In this document: in pieces, positions 16,852-25,903 of the stretch
Layout of the letters: the number at the start of each line of letters is the position of its first letter
How positions within the stretch are numbered: the first letter of the stretch is position 1
Assembly: GCF_024609265.1 (NCBI RefSeq)
Contig: NZ_JANHMP010000001.1
Location: 620,001-684,000, forward strand
Length of the DNA stretch: 64,000 nt
Direction: 5' to 3'
Source: Geothrix campi
Lineage (GTDB): Bacteria; Acidobacteriota; Holophagae; Holophagales; Holophagaceae
Translations under genes and position numbers: made by a program
The notes under the pieces: generated by a model
Database searches by the model: none
What the model was told of the DNA's origin: nothing
What the model saw: the letters and a program-made list of their open reading frames with translations, nothing else

Positions 16852-19086
16852 CTACTCGGCTTTGGTCTTCTTGGCGCGGGTCGCCTTGGGCTTTGGAGCC
16901 GGTTTGGCGGCGGCTTCGGAGGAGTCCTCCGCCTTGGCGGCAGCCTTCGTCTTGGTCTTCGGTGCAGCCTTCTTCTTGGTCGGGGCTTCCGTCACGGGTT
17001 CAGGAACCGCGGGGGGCACAGGCGCTGAGGGGGCAGCGGGTTCCGTGGCGGAACTCACTTTGGCCCTGGGTGTGCGCTTGGGCTTGGCGGCGGCCACCGC
17101 GGGCTCGGAAACGGCCGGGGCCGCGGCGCCGATCCTTGGCCGGGGGCTGGGGGTCAGGAGGCTGGCCACCAGATCCGCCGTGGCTTTGGGGGGTTCGGGC
17201 TGGGCCTCGTACTGAGGTTCGGGCCGATGCGTGGACTCGGTGGACTCCTCCGTGGACGCCGTCGCGGCCTCGCCGTTCCGCTCGGCGCCGCCTTTGCGAC
17301 GACGGCGGCGACGCTTCCGCTTGGCGCCATCACCCTTGGTCTCGTCGCCACCGGACTCAGGCCCCTCCTCGTCCTCCTCATCCATCGGCTTGGCGCTCTC
17401 GAAGAGGGCGCGCAGGCGCTCCCGCTCGTCCAGGGCCGCCCGCTGGAGGTCCCGGCGGTCGTACTTGAAGGCTTCCTTCTTGGGTTCCTTGGGACCTTCG
17501 CCGTGGACACCCAGCGCCTTGTCGAAGGAGATGGGGCTGTCGCCGCCCAGGACCACGGTCTCGTCCTCGGGGGTGCCCTTCTCGCGATGGGGCTTGGGCA
17601 CGGGCTTCTCCGCCGGCGCCTCCTCGGCCCGCTCGATCTCCGCGGACATCTCACCGTAGGACATGGACCAATCGGCCATGATGATGACCTTCGCGTCGCT
17701 CTGCTCCTCCATCAGGGAGAGATCGCGGCGTTTCTGGTTCAGCAGTGCGGTGGCAATGGCGGGGGCGAGTTTCACGCGGATCTCGCCGATGCCGCCCTTG
17801 GCCAGGATGCCCTGCAGTCGGCGGACCACCGACAGCACCAGGGCTTCCATGGTCTTCACTTTGCCGGTGCCCGCGCAGGTGGGGCAGGGTTCGTGGTTCA
17901 CGTGCTGCAGGCTGGGGCGGATCCGCTGGCGAGTCATGACCAGCACGCCGAAACGGTTGATCTTCCCGACCTCCATGCGGGCCTTGTCCGCCTTGAGGCA
18001 TTCGACGAGGCAGTCCTGCACGGCCCGGATATGGGTTTCGCGCTTCATGTCGATGAAGTCGATGGCGATCAGGCCGGCCAGATCACGCAGGCGCAGCTGG
18101 CGGGCCACCTCCTCGGCGGCCTCCATGTTCGTCTTGAAGGCCATGTCCTCCACGCCATCGCCGGAGGTCTTGCCGCTGTTCACGTCGATGGCCACCAGGG
18201 CCTCGGTCTGATCCAGCGCCAACGCGCCGCCACTGGGCAGAGGCACCTTGCGTCCATAGATGCGGTCAATCTGCTCCTCCAGCTGGAAGCGGGAGAAGAG
18301 GGGTTTCTTGCCCGTGTAGTGCTTCAGCACATCCAGGTGCTGGGGCATGGTGCGCTTGAAGAAGGACTGGGCGGCGTGGAACGTGTCCAGGTCGTCGATC
18401 TGGACTTCTTCCACGTCGGCGCTGAAGGTGTCGCGCAGGGTGCGGGTGACGACGTCATCCTCCTGCCAGACCAGGCCGGGCCCTTGGCGGTGCTTGTAGC
18501 GGTTCAGCACCTCCTTGTAGGTATCCAGCAGGTACTCCAGGTCGCGCTGGAAGTCCTCCTTGGTGACACCGAGGCTGGCGGTGCGGACGATCACGCCGAT
18601 GTCCTCGGGGATGTCCAGGGTGTCGATGAGCTGCTTGAAGTGGCGGCGCTCGTCGGTCCCCTCGATCTTGCGGCTGATGCCGTTCACGGGGTTGCCGGGG
18701 GTGATGACCAGGTAGCGGCCCGCCAGGCTGATCTGGCCCGTCATCATGGCGCCCTTGGAGCCCAGTTCCTCGCGCACGGCCTGGACGAGGATCTCCTGGT
18801 CCCGCTGGAGGACGTCCTGGATGCGGCCACGACGGCCCTCGCCGCTCATCTCACGGGGCAGCTCGCCGAGAGGCAGGAAGCCGTTCTTCTGGCTGCCGAA
18901 ATGAACGAAGGCCGCCTGGAGGCTGGTGTCCGCCCGCACCACCTTCGCTTTGTAAAGGTTGCCCTTGATCTTCTCGTTGTGAAGGAACTCGACGTCGTAA
19001 TCGAACAGCACACCGTCGATCAGGGTGGCCACGCGGATCTCTTCCGGATCGGTGGCATTGATCATCATGATTTTCTTGGGGTTCAA
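16852..19086 (-). CDS. rng: Ribonuclease E/G
   Basis: An endoribonuclease for rRNA/mRNA processing. The N-terminal MINATDPEEIRVA, S1-like RNA-binding region, DNase I-like catalytic aspartates in VAIDVNSGK and AIDFIDMK, and the zinc-link CPTCAGTGK are present. After about residue 500 comes a low-complexity acidic, then arginine-rich (KRKRRRRRRKGG), then Ala/Pro/Lys-rich tail of about 200 residues, probably a disordered RNA- or partner-binding arm. The frame opens at 19209, but a TTG at 19084-19086 lies 5 bases after AGGAG (19092-19096) and gives the family N-terminus, so I use it (744 residues). ATG at 19068 is an alternative. The name rng versus rne is not certain. Confidence 0.93.
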   Translation of the reverse strand: MNPKKIMMINATDPEEIRVATLIDGVLFDYDVEFLHNEKIKGNLYKAKVVRADTSLQAAFVHFGSQKNGFLPLGELPREMSGEGRRGRIQDVLQRDQEILVQAVREELGSKGAMMTGQISLAGRYLVITPGNPVNGISRKIEGTDERRHFKQLIDTLDIPEDIGVIVRTASLGVTKEDFQRDLEYLLDTYKEVLNRYKHRQGPGLVWQEDDVVTRTLRDTFSADVEEVQIDDLDTFHAAQSFFKRTMPQHLDVLKHYTGKKPLFSRFQLEEQIDRIYGRKVPLPSGGALALDQTEALVAIDVNSGKTSGDGVEDMAFKTNMEAAEEVARQLRLRDLAGLIAIDFIDMKRETHIRAVQDCLVECLKADKARMEVGKINRFGVLVMTRQRIRPSLQHVNHEPCPTCAGTGKVKTMEALVLSVVRRLQGILAKGGIGEIRVKLAPAIATALLNQKRRDLSLMEEQSDAKVIIMADWSMSYGEMSAEIERAEEAPAEKPVPKPHREKGTPEDETVVLGGDSPISFDKALGVHGEGPKEPKKEAFKYDRRDLQRAALDERERLRALFESAKPMDEEDEEGPESGGDETKGDGAKRKRRRRRRKGGAERNGEAATASTEESTESTHRPEPQYEAQPEPPKATADLVASLLTPSPRPRIGAAAPAVSEPAVAAAKPKRTPRAKVSSATEPAAPSAPVPPAVPEPVTEAPTKKKAAPKTKTKAAAKAEDSSEAAAKPAPKPKATRAKKTKAE

Positions 19087-19436
19087 GGATTCTCCTGTGG
19101 GTTCCCAGGCGACGGCTGGCGCAGGTGAAGCGCGGCGGCCTTGCTTGGGGATGGATATCGGGATGGGAGGTCGGGAAACCGAAGGGGGCCCTGCCCTGGC
19201 TTCGGCCACCCGGGATGGAAAAAAGGGATGGTCGTGATCCCCGGGGGCAAAGGGCGCTGCCTCGATCTGCCCACAGGATCTTCAATCATTAAACCCACTT
19301 ATTTCCGGGGGGGCAAGCAAAGAGCGCCAGGAGAGCCCGGTGACAGGGTCGGGGCGAAGTTACACGGATGTCACAACCCGGGCCAGGGACGTTCACCCCC
19401 GGCCACCAGGCTTGGATGCATCTGAGGGAGACATCC
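19087..19436. other. Divergent intergenic region between RNase E/G and pstS
   Basis: About 350 bases without a supported gene. It holds the leader of the RNase E/G gene (AGGAG at 19092-19096 on the minus strand), an AT-richer patch near 19281-19305 that may include a minus-strand promoter, the candidate Pho box at 19358-19375 and the pstS ribosome-binding site GAGGGAG at 19424-19430. Short open frames here have no family features. No strong terminator-like hairpin was seen. Confidence 0.7.
19358..19375 (+). promoter_or_regulatory. Candidate Pho box upstream of pstS
   Basis: Two 7-base direct repeats, AGTTACA and TGTCACA, are separated by 4 bases (11-base period), the architecture of the PhoB site. 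The second repeat is close to the enteric TGTCAT core. It lies 62 bases before the pstS start. PhoB binding is inferred from the position and the matching arrangement before the DUF47-pit pair. Confidence 0.6.
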
Positions 19437-20282
19437 ATGAAGATTCGATTCCTGGCGCAAACCATCCTGGCTGGCCTGCTCGTGGCCGGGGCCGCCCAGG
19501 CCCAGACCGTGACCGTCATGGGCTCCACCGCCCTGGGCCCGATCGTCAAGAAGGCTGCCGAGGACTACATGAAGGTCCACCCCGGAGTCCAGATCGCCGT
19601 CAGCGGCGGCGGATCCATGACCGGCCTGAACCAGGTGACCAACGGCGGCTGCCACATCGGCATCTCTGATGTCTTCGCCACTCCCGACCAGGAGAAGGCG
19701 GGCATCCAGAACCACAACATCGTGGTCCAGCCCTTCACCCTCATCGCCCACCCCGGTGTCGGCGTAACCAACCTCTCGGCCCAGCAGGCCGAGCAGATCT
19801 TCACCGGGAAGATCGGCAACTGGCAGGAGGTCGGCGGCAAGAACCAGAAGATCGTCCGCGTGATCCGCCCTGAATCTTCCGGCACTCGCGCCGTCCAGAA
19901 GAAGACGATCCTGCACGATCAGGAGTTCGCCAAGGATGTGCTGATCCAGGACTCCACCGGCGCCGTGGTCACGGCCGTGGCCACCACCCCCGGCGCCGTC
20001 TCCTTCGTGGAGTTGGAGCACCTCGAGAAGAACAAGGCCCGCATCGCCGGCATCGGCTACAACGGCGTGGCCTGCTCCAATGACGCCGTGAAGACCGGCA
20101 AGTACCCTGTCTTCTCCTTCGGCCACGCCTACACCAACCCCGCCAAACTCGGCGAGCCCAAGGTCAAGCAGACCGTGGAGGGCTTCCTGGCCTTCATCCA
20201 GAGTCACGAGTTCCAGCAGAACGTGCTCAAGGCCGGCTACCTGCCCGTGGACTACGTCAAGTCCCTCAAGACCAAGCTGTAA
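19437..20282 (+). CDS. pstS: Phosphate ABC transporter, periplasmic substrate-binding protein PstS
   Basis: A 281-residue periplasmic protein that captures inorganic phosphate and delivers it to PstCA. A signal peptide (MKIRFLAQTILAGLLVAG, cleavage after AQA near residue 22) precedes the mature domain. Phosphate-binding loops are visible: GSTALGP (near the mature N-terminus), SGGGSMTG and ESSGTRAV. The start at 19437 is set by GAGGGAG 6 bases upstream and by the signal peptide; the frame is open 23 codons further but without support. It is the first gene of pstSCAB-phoU-phoB and follows a candidate Pho box. An intergenic hairpin follows the stop. Confidence 0.95.
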   Translation: MKIRFLAQTILAGLLVAGAAQAQTVTVMGSTALGPIVKKAAEDYMKVHPGVQIAVSGGGSMTGLNQVTNGGCHIGISDVFATPDQEKAGIQNHNIVVQPFTLIAHPGVGVTNLSAQQAEQIFTGKIGNWQEVGGKNQKIVRVIRPESSGTRAVQKKTILHDQEFAKDVLIQDSTGAVVTAVATTPGAVSFVELEHLEKNKARIAGIGYNGVACSNDAVKTGKYPVFSFGHAYTNPAKLGEPKVKQTVEGFLAFIQSHEFQQNVLKAGYLPVDYVKSLKTKL

Positions 20283-20304
20283 TGCCAATCGGATCCACCC
20301 TTGC

Positions 20305-20331
20305 CCACCCGGCTGGCATTCAGCCGGGTGG
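20305..20331 (+). promoter_or_regulatory. Stem-loop between pstS and pstC
   Basis: A perfect 11-base-pair stem (CCACCCGGCTG paired with CAGCCGGGTGG) with a 5-base loop lies between the pstS stop and the pstC start, with no T run after it. It probably limits read-through or protects the pstS message 3' end, so that the binding protein is made in excess over the permease. It also argues against a pstC start at 20282. Confidence 0.75.
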
Positions 20332-20350
20332 TTCGCGGAAAGCCGATCCC

Positions 20351-21397
20351 ATGCCTGACGTGTTGGAAACCTCTCTCACCGCCGTCCCCGCCAACGGGGG
20401 CGGCGGTTCTGCGGAATCCAGGCCCACGGTTCCACAGGCGGCGGAATCGCCCGCCTTCCGGCACAGCCGGACCCACCGGCTGGCGGATCGCTGGGCCCAC
20501 CTGGCTTTCCTGTCCTGCAGCCTCCTCGTGGTCGGCCTCATCGGGGGCATCCTCTTCTTCCTGGCCTCCCGGGGCTTGGCCGCCTTCTGGCCCGTCGCCG
20601 GCAATATGGGAAGGGCTCTCCACCTTTCTGAAGTCTTCCTGTCCGCCGACTGGGCGCCCTCTTCGGACCGCTTCGGCATCCTGCCCTTCATCGCCGGTTC
20701 CCTGGGCGTCACCGGGCTGGCCCTCCTCATCGCCGCCCCCGCCGGCATCCTCACCGGCGTGTTCATCGCCAAGATGGCCCCGGCCTGGATGCGAAACCTC
20801 ATGCGCCAGGTGATGGACCTGCTGGTGGGCATCCCTTCGGTGGTCTACGGCATCTTCGGGCTCACTGTGGTGCTGCCCCTCGTGAGCCACACGTGGCTCG
20901 CGGACGCCCCGGCCTCGGGCTTCGCGGTATCCGCTGTGATCCTGGCCGTCATGATCGTGCCCACCATCGTGAGCCTCTCGACCGACGCCTTCGAATCCCT
21001 CCCGTCGAGCCTCGATGAGGGGGCCCAGGCCCTGGGTTCCAGCCGCTGGCAGGCCATCTGGCACGTCCTCATCCCCGCCGCCCGCCCCCGCCTGCTCACC
21101 GCCGCGGTGCTGGGCCTGGGCCGGGCCATCGGCGAGGCCATGGCCGTGCAGATGGTCATCGGCAACAATCCCCAGTGGATCGCCCTGATGCGCGAATCCA
21201 CGGACCGGGCCCCCTTCCTCCGCGCCCTGTTCACACCAGCGGCGACCCTCACCACCGAGCTGGTCCAGGAGCTTCCGAATACCGCGGCCGGCTCGACCTG
21301 GAACAACGTCCTGTTCGCCATGGGCCTGCTGCTCTACCTGCTGACCATGGTCCTGATCCTGGCCACCCGCCGGCTGGGCCGCGGGAAGGAGGCCTGA
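20351..21397 (+). CDS. pstC: Phosphate ABC transporter permease PstC
   Basis: A 348-residue inner-membrane permease subunit. A hydrophilic N-terminal tail of about 50 residues is followed by a first helix (LAFLSCSLLVVGLIGGILFF), a periplasmic loop, and five more helices. The cytoplasmic EAA-like loop that contacts PstB is DEGAQALGSSRWQAIWHVLIP. PSVVYGIFGL and GRAIGEAMAV are PstC family blocks. I start at the ATG at 20351, because the earlier in-frame ATG at 20282 would put a strong hairpin inside the gene. The stop overlaps the pstA start by one base (TGATG). Confidence 0.94.
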   Translation: MPDVLETSLTAVPANGGGGSAESRPTVPQAAESPAFRHSRTHRLADRWAHLAFLSCSLLVVGLIGGILFFLASRGLAAFWPVAGNMGRALHLSEVFLSADWAPSSDRFGILPFIAGSLGVTGLALLIAAPAGILTGVFIAKMAPAWMRNLMRQVMDLLVGIPSVVYGIFGLTVVLPLVSHTWLADAPASGFAVSAVILAVMIVPTIVSLSTDAFESLPSSLDEGAQALGSSRWQAIWHVLIPAARPRLLTAAVLGLGRAIGEAMAVQMVIGNNPQWIALMRESTDRAPFLRALFTPAATLTTELVQELPNTAAGSTWNNVLFAMGLLLYLLTMVLILATRRLGRGKEA

Positions 21398-22275
21398 TGG
21401 GCGCCGCTCCAGTCTTCCGCCGCTCCCGTTCCTCGAAGCTCGTCGATCGCCTGATGCGTGGTGTCCTGTGGGCCATCGCGATCCTGTTCGTGGTTGTCCT
21501 GATCCTTTTCGTGGGGGCCATTCTCAAGCAGGGCTGGCCAGTCCTGAACCTCAGCTTCCTCACGAAGATGCCCGAAACCCTGGACGCGGGTGGCGGCATC
21601 AAGCCCCAGATCTTCAATTCCATCTATCTGGTGGTCCTGTCCCTGGGGATTTCGCTTCCGGTGGGCCTGGGTGCGGGCGTCTACATGGCCGAGTATGCCG
21701 GCAAGGGCCGGGCACTGAACTTCCTGCGGCTCTGCATCGAGACGCTGGCGGCCACCCCCTCCATTGTGCTGGCCCTCTTCGGCATGATCGTCTTCGTGCA
21801 GGCCATGGGCTGGAGCTTCTCCATCCGCTCCGGCGCCCTCACGCTGGCTCTGCTGAACATCCCCGTGATCACCCGCGTCACCGAGGTCAGTCTGCTGGCC
21901 GTCCCCCGGGAACTGAAGGAAGCCAGCTATGGGCTGGGGGCCACCAAGCTCCAGACGATCCTGAAGGTGGCTCTGCCCTACGCCGCCACGGGCATCCTGA
22001 CGGGGTTGGTGCTCACCGCAGGGCGGGCCTTCGGCGAAAGCGCCATCCTGGTCTTCACCGCCGGCACCAACGCCAGCGCGCAGTTCCCGGACTTCCGCCT
22101 CACGGTGCCGGGTGAGACCCTTTCCGTGCACCTCTGGTACGTCACCTCGGACGGCACCCTGCCCGACGCCCGGGAGATCGCAGCCGGCACCGCCGCCGTG
22201 ATGATCCTGGTCCTGCTATCCCTGAACCTGCTGGTCCGCCTCGTGGACCGCGCCATCCGACGACGGACCCGCTGA
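21397..22275 (+). CDS. pstA: Phosphate ABC transporter permease PstA
   Basis: A 292-residue inner-membrane permease that pairs with PstC. Six hydrophobic helices are visible, beginning with [20 protein letters not shown]. The ATP-ase coupling loop is [23 protein letters not shown] (about 170-192), and the [10 protein letters not shown] and [10 protein letters not shown] blocks match the family. The start codon overlaps the pstC stop by one base and follows AAGGAGG at 21386-21392. The stop overlaps the pstB start in the same way, showing tight translational coupling across the operon. Confidence 0.95.
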   Translation: MGAAPVFRRSRSSKLVDRLMRGVLWAIAILFVVVLILFVGAILKQGWPVLNLSFLTKMPETLDAGGGIKPQIFNSIYLVVLSLGISLPVGLGAGVYMAEYAGKGRALNFLRLCIETLAATPSIVLALFGMIVFVQAMGWSFSIRSGALTLALLNIPVITRVTEVSLLAVPRELKEASYGLGATKLQTILKVALPYAATGILTGLVLTAGRAFGESAILVFTAGTNASAQFPDFRLTVPGETLSVHLWYVTSDGTLPDAREIAAGTAAVMILVLLSLNLLVRLVDRAIRRRTR

Positions 22276-23057
22276 TGCTGATTCCGACTGTCCCCGAAAC
22301 CAAACCCATCAAGCTGTCCGTCCGCAACATGGCCTTCAGCTACGGCGAGAAGAAGGTGCTGGACGGCCTGTCCCTGGACATCCATGCCGAGCGGGTGACC
22401 GCCATCATCGGTCCCAGTGGCTGCGGCAAGAGCACCTTCCTCAAGTGCTTCAACCGCATCCATGAAGTCTCCAGCGCGGTGAACGTCAGCGGCGACATGC
22501 TGATGGACGGAGTGGACATCTACCGCGGCGGCATCGACGAGGTGGACCTCCGCCGGCGCGTAGGCATGGTGTTCCAGAAGCCGAACCCCTTTCCCAAATC
22601 CATCTATGAGAACGTGGCCTTCGGCCCCCGCCTCTTCGGCGTTTCGGATCGGACCAGCCTGGATGGCATCGTGGAGGACGCGCTACGCAAGGCTGCCCTC
22701 TGGGACGAAGTGAAGGACCGCCTGAAGGAAAGCGCCACCGGCATGAGCGGCGGCCAGCAACAGCGGCTGTGCATCGCCCGGGCCCTGGCGGTGAACCCCG
22801 AGGTGCTGTTGATGGACGAGCCCTGCTCGGCCCTGGACCCCATCGCCACCGCCAAGATCGAGGATCTCATCGGCGAGCTGAAGGAGAACCTCACCATCGT
22901 CATCGTCACCCACAACATGCAGCAGGCGGCCCGGGTCAGCGACTACACGGCATTCTTCTGGCTGGGCAAGCTGGTGGAGATGGACCTGACGGAACGCATC
23001 TTCACCACGCCGAGGGTGCAAATGACGGAAGACTACATCACGGGGAGGTTCGGCTGA
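22275..23057 (+). CDS. pstB: Phosphate ABC transporter ATP-binding protein PstB
   Basis: A 260-residue cytoplasmic ATPase driving the Pst importer. Walker A is GPSGCGKST, the signature is [15 protein letters not shown], Walker B is [12 protein letters not shown], and the switch histidine is in [28 protein letters not shown] is the PstB Q-loop region. The length and N-terminus match the family. It overlaps pstA and phoU by one base each. Together with PstSCA and PhoU it also reports phosphate supply to the PhoR kinase, by established knowledge of the family. Confidence 0.97.
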   Translation: MLIPTVPETKPIKLSVRNMAFSYGEKKVLDGLSLDIHAERVTAIIGPSGCGKSTFLKCFNRIHEVSSAVNVSGDMLMDGVDIYRGGIDEVDLRRRVGMVFQKPNPFPKSIYENVAFGPRLFGVSDRTSLDGIVEDALRKAALWDEVKDRLKESATGMSGGQQQRLCIARALAVNPEVLLMDEPCSALDPIATAKIEDLIGELKENLTIVIVTHNMQQAARVSDYTAFFWLGKLVEMDLTERIFTTPRVQMTEDYITGRFG

Positions 23058-23722
23058 TGCGCCAGTTCGACGTGGAACTGAAGGAACTCCGGGAAGGCAT
23101 CATGGCCATGGCCGGGGTGGCGGAGGACATGATCGAGCTCACCATCCAGGCCCTGGCTGAACCCTCGCCCGCCAAGGCCGAGCAGGTGAACCACCTGGAC
23201 CGCAAGATGGATGAGTGGGAACTGAGGCTGGACCAGCAGTGCATCGACCTGCTGGCGCTCCGGAACCCGGCGGCCTCGGACCTGCGCCGCATCGCCTCCA
23301 GCCTCAAGATCATCCCCGAGCTGGAGCGCATCGGCGACCACTGCTGCAACATCGCCCGCCGCGTGGGCATGGTCCATCCACCCATCCTGGCCGGGAACGA
23401 TCTGGAGCGCCTGGGCACGGAGACCCGGAGCATGGTCCGCCGGGCCGTGGACGCCTTCGTGGGCAACGACGCCGCCCTGGCCCACGCCGTCATCCTGAGC
23501 GACGACAGCGTGGACGCCCTCTACGGGAAGATCTACCGGGACCTGCTGCGCATCATGCTGGCGGATCCCCTGTGCATCGAGCGGGCCAGCCATTTGATCC
23601 TCGTCATCAAGAACTGGGAGCGCATCGCGGACGAGGCCACCAACATCGCGGAAGAGGTCCTCTTCATCCTCGAGGGCCACAGCGCCAAGCACCCCTATCT
23701 CCGCGGCGATTCCGTAGAATAA
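23057..23722 (+). CDS. phoU: Phosphate signalling protein PhoU
   Basis: A 221-residue all-helical cytoplasmic protein made of two three-helix bundles, each with the PhoU metal-site pattern: ELERIGDHCCNIA in the first and NWERIADEATNIAEEV in the second. It represses the Pho response when phosphate is plentiful by acting between PstB and PhoR. The N-terminus (FDVELKELREGIMAMAGVAEDMI) is typical. The start overlaps the pstB stop by one base, and phoB follows after a 14-base gap. Confidence 0.95.
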   Translation: MRQFDVELKELREGIMAMAGVAEDMIELTIQALAEPSPAKAEQVNHLDRKMDEWELRLDQQCIDLLALRNPAASDLRRIASSLKIIPELERIGDHCCNIARRVGMVHPPILAGNDLERLGTETRSMVRRAVDAFVGNDAALAHAVILSDDSVDALYGKIYRDLLRIMLADPLCIERASHLILVIKNWERIADEATNIAEEVLFILEGHSAKHPYLRGDSVE

Positions 23723-23736
23723 AGGCAAAGGACTCT

Positions 23737-24441
23737 ATGCCGCACATCCTCCTCCTGGAAGACGACACCGAGATCCGCCTGGGTCTCGAACAGCATCTGC
23801 GCCGGGAGGGCTTCAGCCTGACCAGCGTGGGCACCGGCCGCGAAGCCCTCCAGGCCCTCGGGACCTCCGGACTCAGGATCGATGCGGCCCTTCTGGACCT
23901 GAGCCTGCCTGACATGGACGGCCTTGACGTGCTCCGCGCCATCCGCGCCCACACCGCACACCGCGGTCTCCCGGTGCTGCTGGTGACCGCCCGGAGCGAG
24001 GAGATCGACAGGGTGCTGGGACTGGAACTGGGCGCCGACGATTACATCTCCAAGCCTTTCTCCACCCGGGAACTGGCGGCCCGCCTGCGCGCCATCCTGC
24101 GTCGATCCACGCCCACTGAGGTTTCCGAGCGTGCCCCGCAGCTGGCCTTCGGCCCCATCACCGTGGACCTCGACATGCACACCGCCCGGGTCGACGGGCA
24201 GGTCGTCGATCTCACCCGCCGCGAGTTCGAGTTGCTGGCCTATTTCCTGACCAATCCCCGCCGGGTCCTGACGCGGGAGAAGATCCTCCAGCAGGTGTGG
24301 GGTCTCGAATACCTGGGCGAGAGCCGCACCATCGACGCCCATGTGCGCCGTGTCCGCGCCAAGCTCGGCCCGGTCGCGGCCGAGCAGATCGAGACTGTGG
24401 TGGGTGTCGGCTACCGGCTGGGTGGGCCCAGCGAGGCCTAG
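23737..24441 (+). CDS. phoB: Phosphate regulon response regulator PhoB
   Basis: A 234-residue OmpR-family regulator: receiver domain (1-120) with E8/D9/D10, phospho-acceptor D54, T83 region and K105 region, followed by a winged-helix DNA-binding domain (about 135-230) with LTRREFELLAYF and SRTIDAHVRRVRAKL. It should bind Pho boxes such as those at 19358 and 25842. Membership of the pst-phoU operon supports PhoB rather than another OmpR regulator. The start has AAAGGA just upstream. Its TAG stop lies inside GGCCTAGGCC, the palindrome that also supplies the stop of the convergent phoR. Confidence 0.92.
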   Translation: MPHILLLEDDTEIRLGLEQHLRREGFSLTSVGTGREALQALGTSGLRIDAALLDLSLPDMDGLDVLRAIRAHTAHRGLPVLLVTARSEEIDRVLGLELGADDYISKPFSTRELAARLRAILRRSTPTEVSERAPQLAFGPITVDLDMHTARVDGQVVDLTRREFELLAYFLTNPRRVLTREKILQQVWGLEYLGESRTIDAHVRRVRAKLGPVAAEQIETVVGVGYRLGGPSEA

Positions 24442-25790
24442 GCCTGATCGCTTCCGGTCGGCTGGGGCGGCAGCATCACTTTGAAGGTGGCTCCTTCCCC
24501 CGGATGGCTCTCCACGGTGACCTCCCCACCCATCAGGCGGCAGAGGTGTTTCACGATGGCCAGCCCCAGGCCCGTGCCAGGCTTGGCCTTGGCGGCTTGG
24601 GACCGGTAGAAGCGCTCGAAGATGCGCCCCTGTTCCGACTCTGGGACGCCGGGGCCCTGATCGGTCACCTCCCACAGCTGGCCCTGGGGCGAGAGGTGGA
24701 CGCCCAGCCGCACACGGCCACCAGGCGGGCTGAACTTGATCGCGTTGGACAGGAGGTTCTCCAGCACCTGGCTCAACCGCAGGGGGTCCGCCTGCAGGAC
24801 ACTCCCCGCCGGCGCGTCGAGGTCCACGTCCAGCTGGACGGAAGCCTCGGCAAGTCGGGCCTGCTGATCCTTCACCACCGAGGCGATGAAGGGCGCGAGC
24901 TCGAGACGGACCGGATCGAGGTGCAGGGCCCCGCTTTCGATGCGGCTCAGCTCGGAGAGATCGCCCAGTAGCATCGCCAGCCGGTCCACGGACCGGAGGA
25001 TGGATTGCGCCCCAGCTTGCGCCGTATCCGGCAACGGCTCTTCCTGGAGGTTTTCCGCAGCGATCCGGATGGCCGTGACCGGCGTCTTCAGCTCGTGGCT
25101 GACGTTGGAGATGAACTTCTGGCGGGTGGTCTCCAGGGCCTCCTGGCTCGTGACATCGTCGAGGGTGAGCAGCACGCCAGAAACACTGCCCAGTGGTGCG
25201 AAAGGGATGGCCCGCACCCGCAGCGTCCGCCCCGCCCGGGCCAGTCGCCACTCCGAGGGCGCTCCACGGTAGGCCTTCTCCACGGCCGGAGGACTGTCGG
25301 GATCGCCGAATACCTCACCCACCGCCATCCCCTTCCCCAGGGGCGCCCCCAGGCCAAGGTGTCGCTGGGCCGCCGGGTTGAACTGCTCCAACCCGCCGGA
25401 GGAACCGAAGAGCAGGACTCCCTCCTCCAGCCGGGCCATGATGCTGGGAAGCAGGCGGTCCTCCCGGGCCGCGCGCTCCCGGAGGTCGAGATTCTCCTGC
25501 TCCATGGCCGACCAGGCCCGGGGCAGATCCTCGATGGCGGTGGGCCGGGATCCACCCAGCAGGCGGCCCAAGGGCTCTGCCACCAGACGGACCTGCCATC
25601 GGGCCATGAGAATGATCACCAAGACCACAGTGGCGACGAGGCCCAGTACCCAAGGCGGCGAGATGCCCTTCTGGACGCTCATGCCGAGCCCCAACCCCAG
25701 GAACAGCACGGCGCCCAGGCAGACCAGCGCCCGCCCCAGAAAGACCCGCACGCCCGGGCCAGCCTCGTGATGTGTGTCACGTACAACCAT
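24438..25790 (-). CDS. phoR: Phosphate regulon sensor histidine kinase PhoR
   Basis: A 450-residue inner-membrane kinase. Two helices (about 20-38 and 47-64) with a very short periplasmic loop, a HAMP/linker region and a PAS-like domain (about 112-215) precede the HisKA domain with phospho-acceptor His232 in SHELKTPVTA. The ATPase domain has NLLSNAIKFSPPGG, DQGPGVP and GTGLGLAIVKH. The short loop and PAS match PhoR, which senses phosphate through Pst/PhoU. It is convergent with phoB, not downstream of it, and the two stops share CTAG (24438-24441). It is divergent from the DUF47-pit pair. Confidence 0.92.
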   Translation of the reverse strand: MVVRDTHHEAGPGVRVFLGRALVCLGAVLFLGLGLGMSVQKGISPPWVLGLVATVVLVIILMARWQVRLVAEPLGRLLGGSRPTAIEDLPRAWSAMEQENLDLRERAAREDRLLPSIMARLEEGVLLFGSSGGLEQFNPAAQRHLGLGAPLGKGMAVGEVFGDPDSPPAVEKAYRGAPSEWRLARAGRTLRVRAIPFAPLGSVSGVLLTLDDVTSQEALETTRQKFISNVSHELKTPVTAIRIAAENLQEEPLPDTAQAGAQSILRSVDRLAMLLGDLSELSRIESGALHLDPVRLELAPFIASVVKDQQARLAEASVQLDVDLDAPAGSVLQADPLRLSQVLENLLSNAIKFSPPGGRVRLGVHLSPQGQLWEVTDQGPGVPESEQGRIFERFYRSQAAKAKPGTGLGLAIVKHLCRLMGGEVTVESHPGEGATFKVMLPPQPTGSDQA

Positions 25791-25841
25791 GCTCTCAGAC
25801 CATACACCGTCCGCGGCGCGCCACCCACGGCTTCGCGGCCA

Positions 25842-25859
25842 ATTTACGCTGCGTTTACA
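25842..25859 (+). promoter_or_regulatory. Candidate Pho box upstream of the DUF47-pit pair
   Basis: Direct repeats ATTTACG and GTTTACA are separated by 4 bases (11-base period), the same 7-4-7 arrangement as before pstS. A possible -10 box, TACAGT, lies at 25873-25878, a spacing usual for PhoB-activated promoters. It is in the 113-base gap between divergent phoR and the DUF47 gene and could serve either. Confidence 0.6.
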
Positions 25860-25903
25860 CCAGCGGAACCAGTACAGTGGAGGACAGATCTGTGGGAGTT
25901 GTC

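Noticed and set aside
17227-19128. Long open frames antisense to RNase E/G and other genes
   Set aside because: These are shadow frames expected in high-GC coding DNA; they have no family motifs and the opposite strand carries a clear gene.
20282-20350. pstC starting at the ATG overlapping the pstS stop
   Set aside because: The extra 23 codons would cross the perfect stem-loop and show no PstC similarity; ATG 20351 is preferred.
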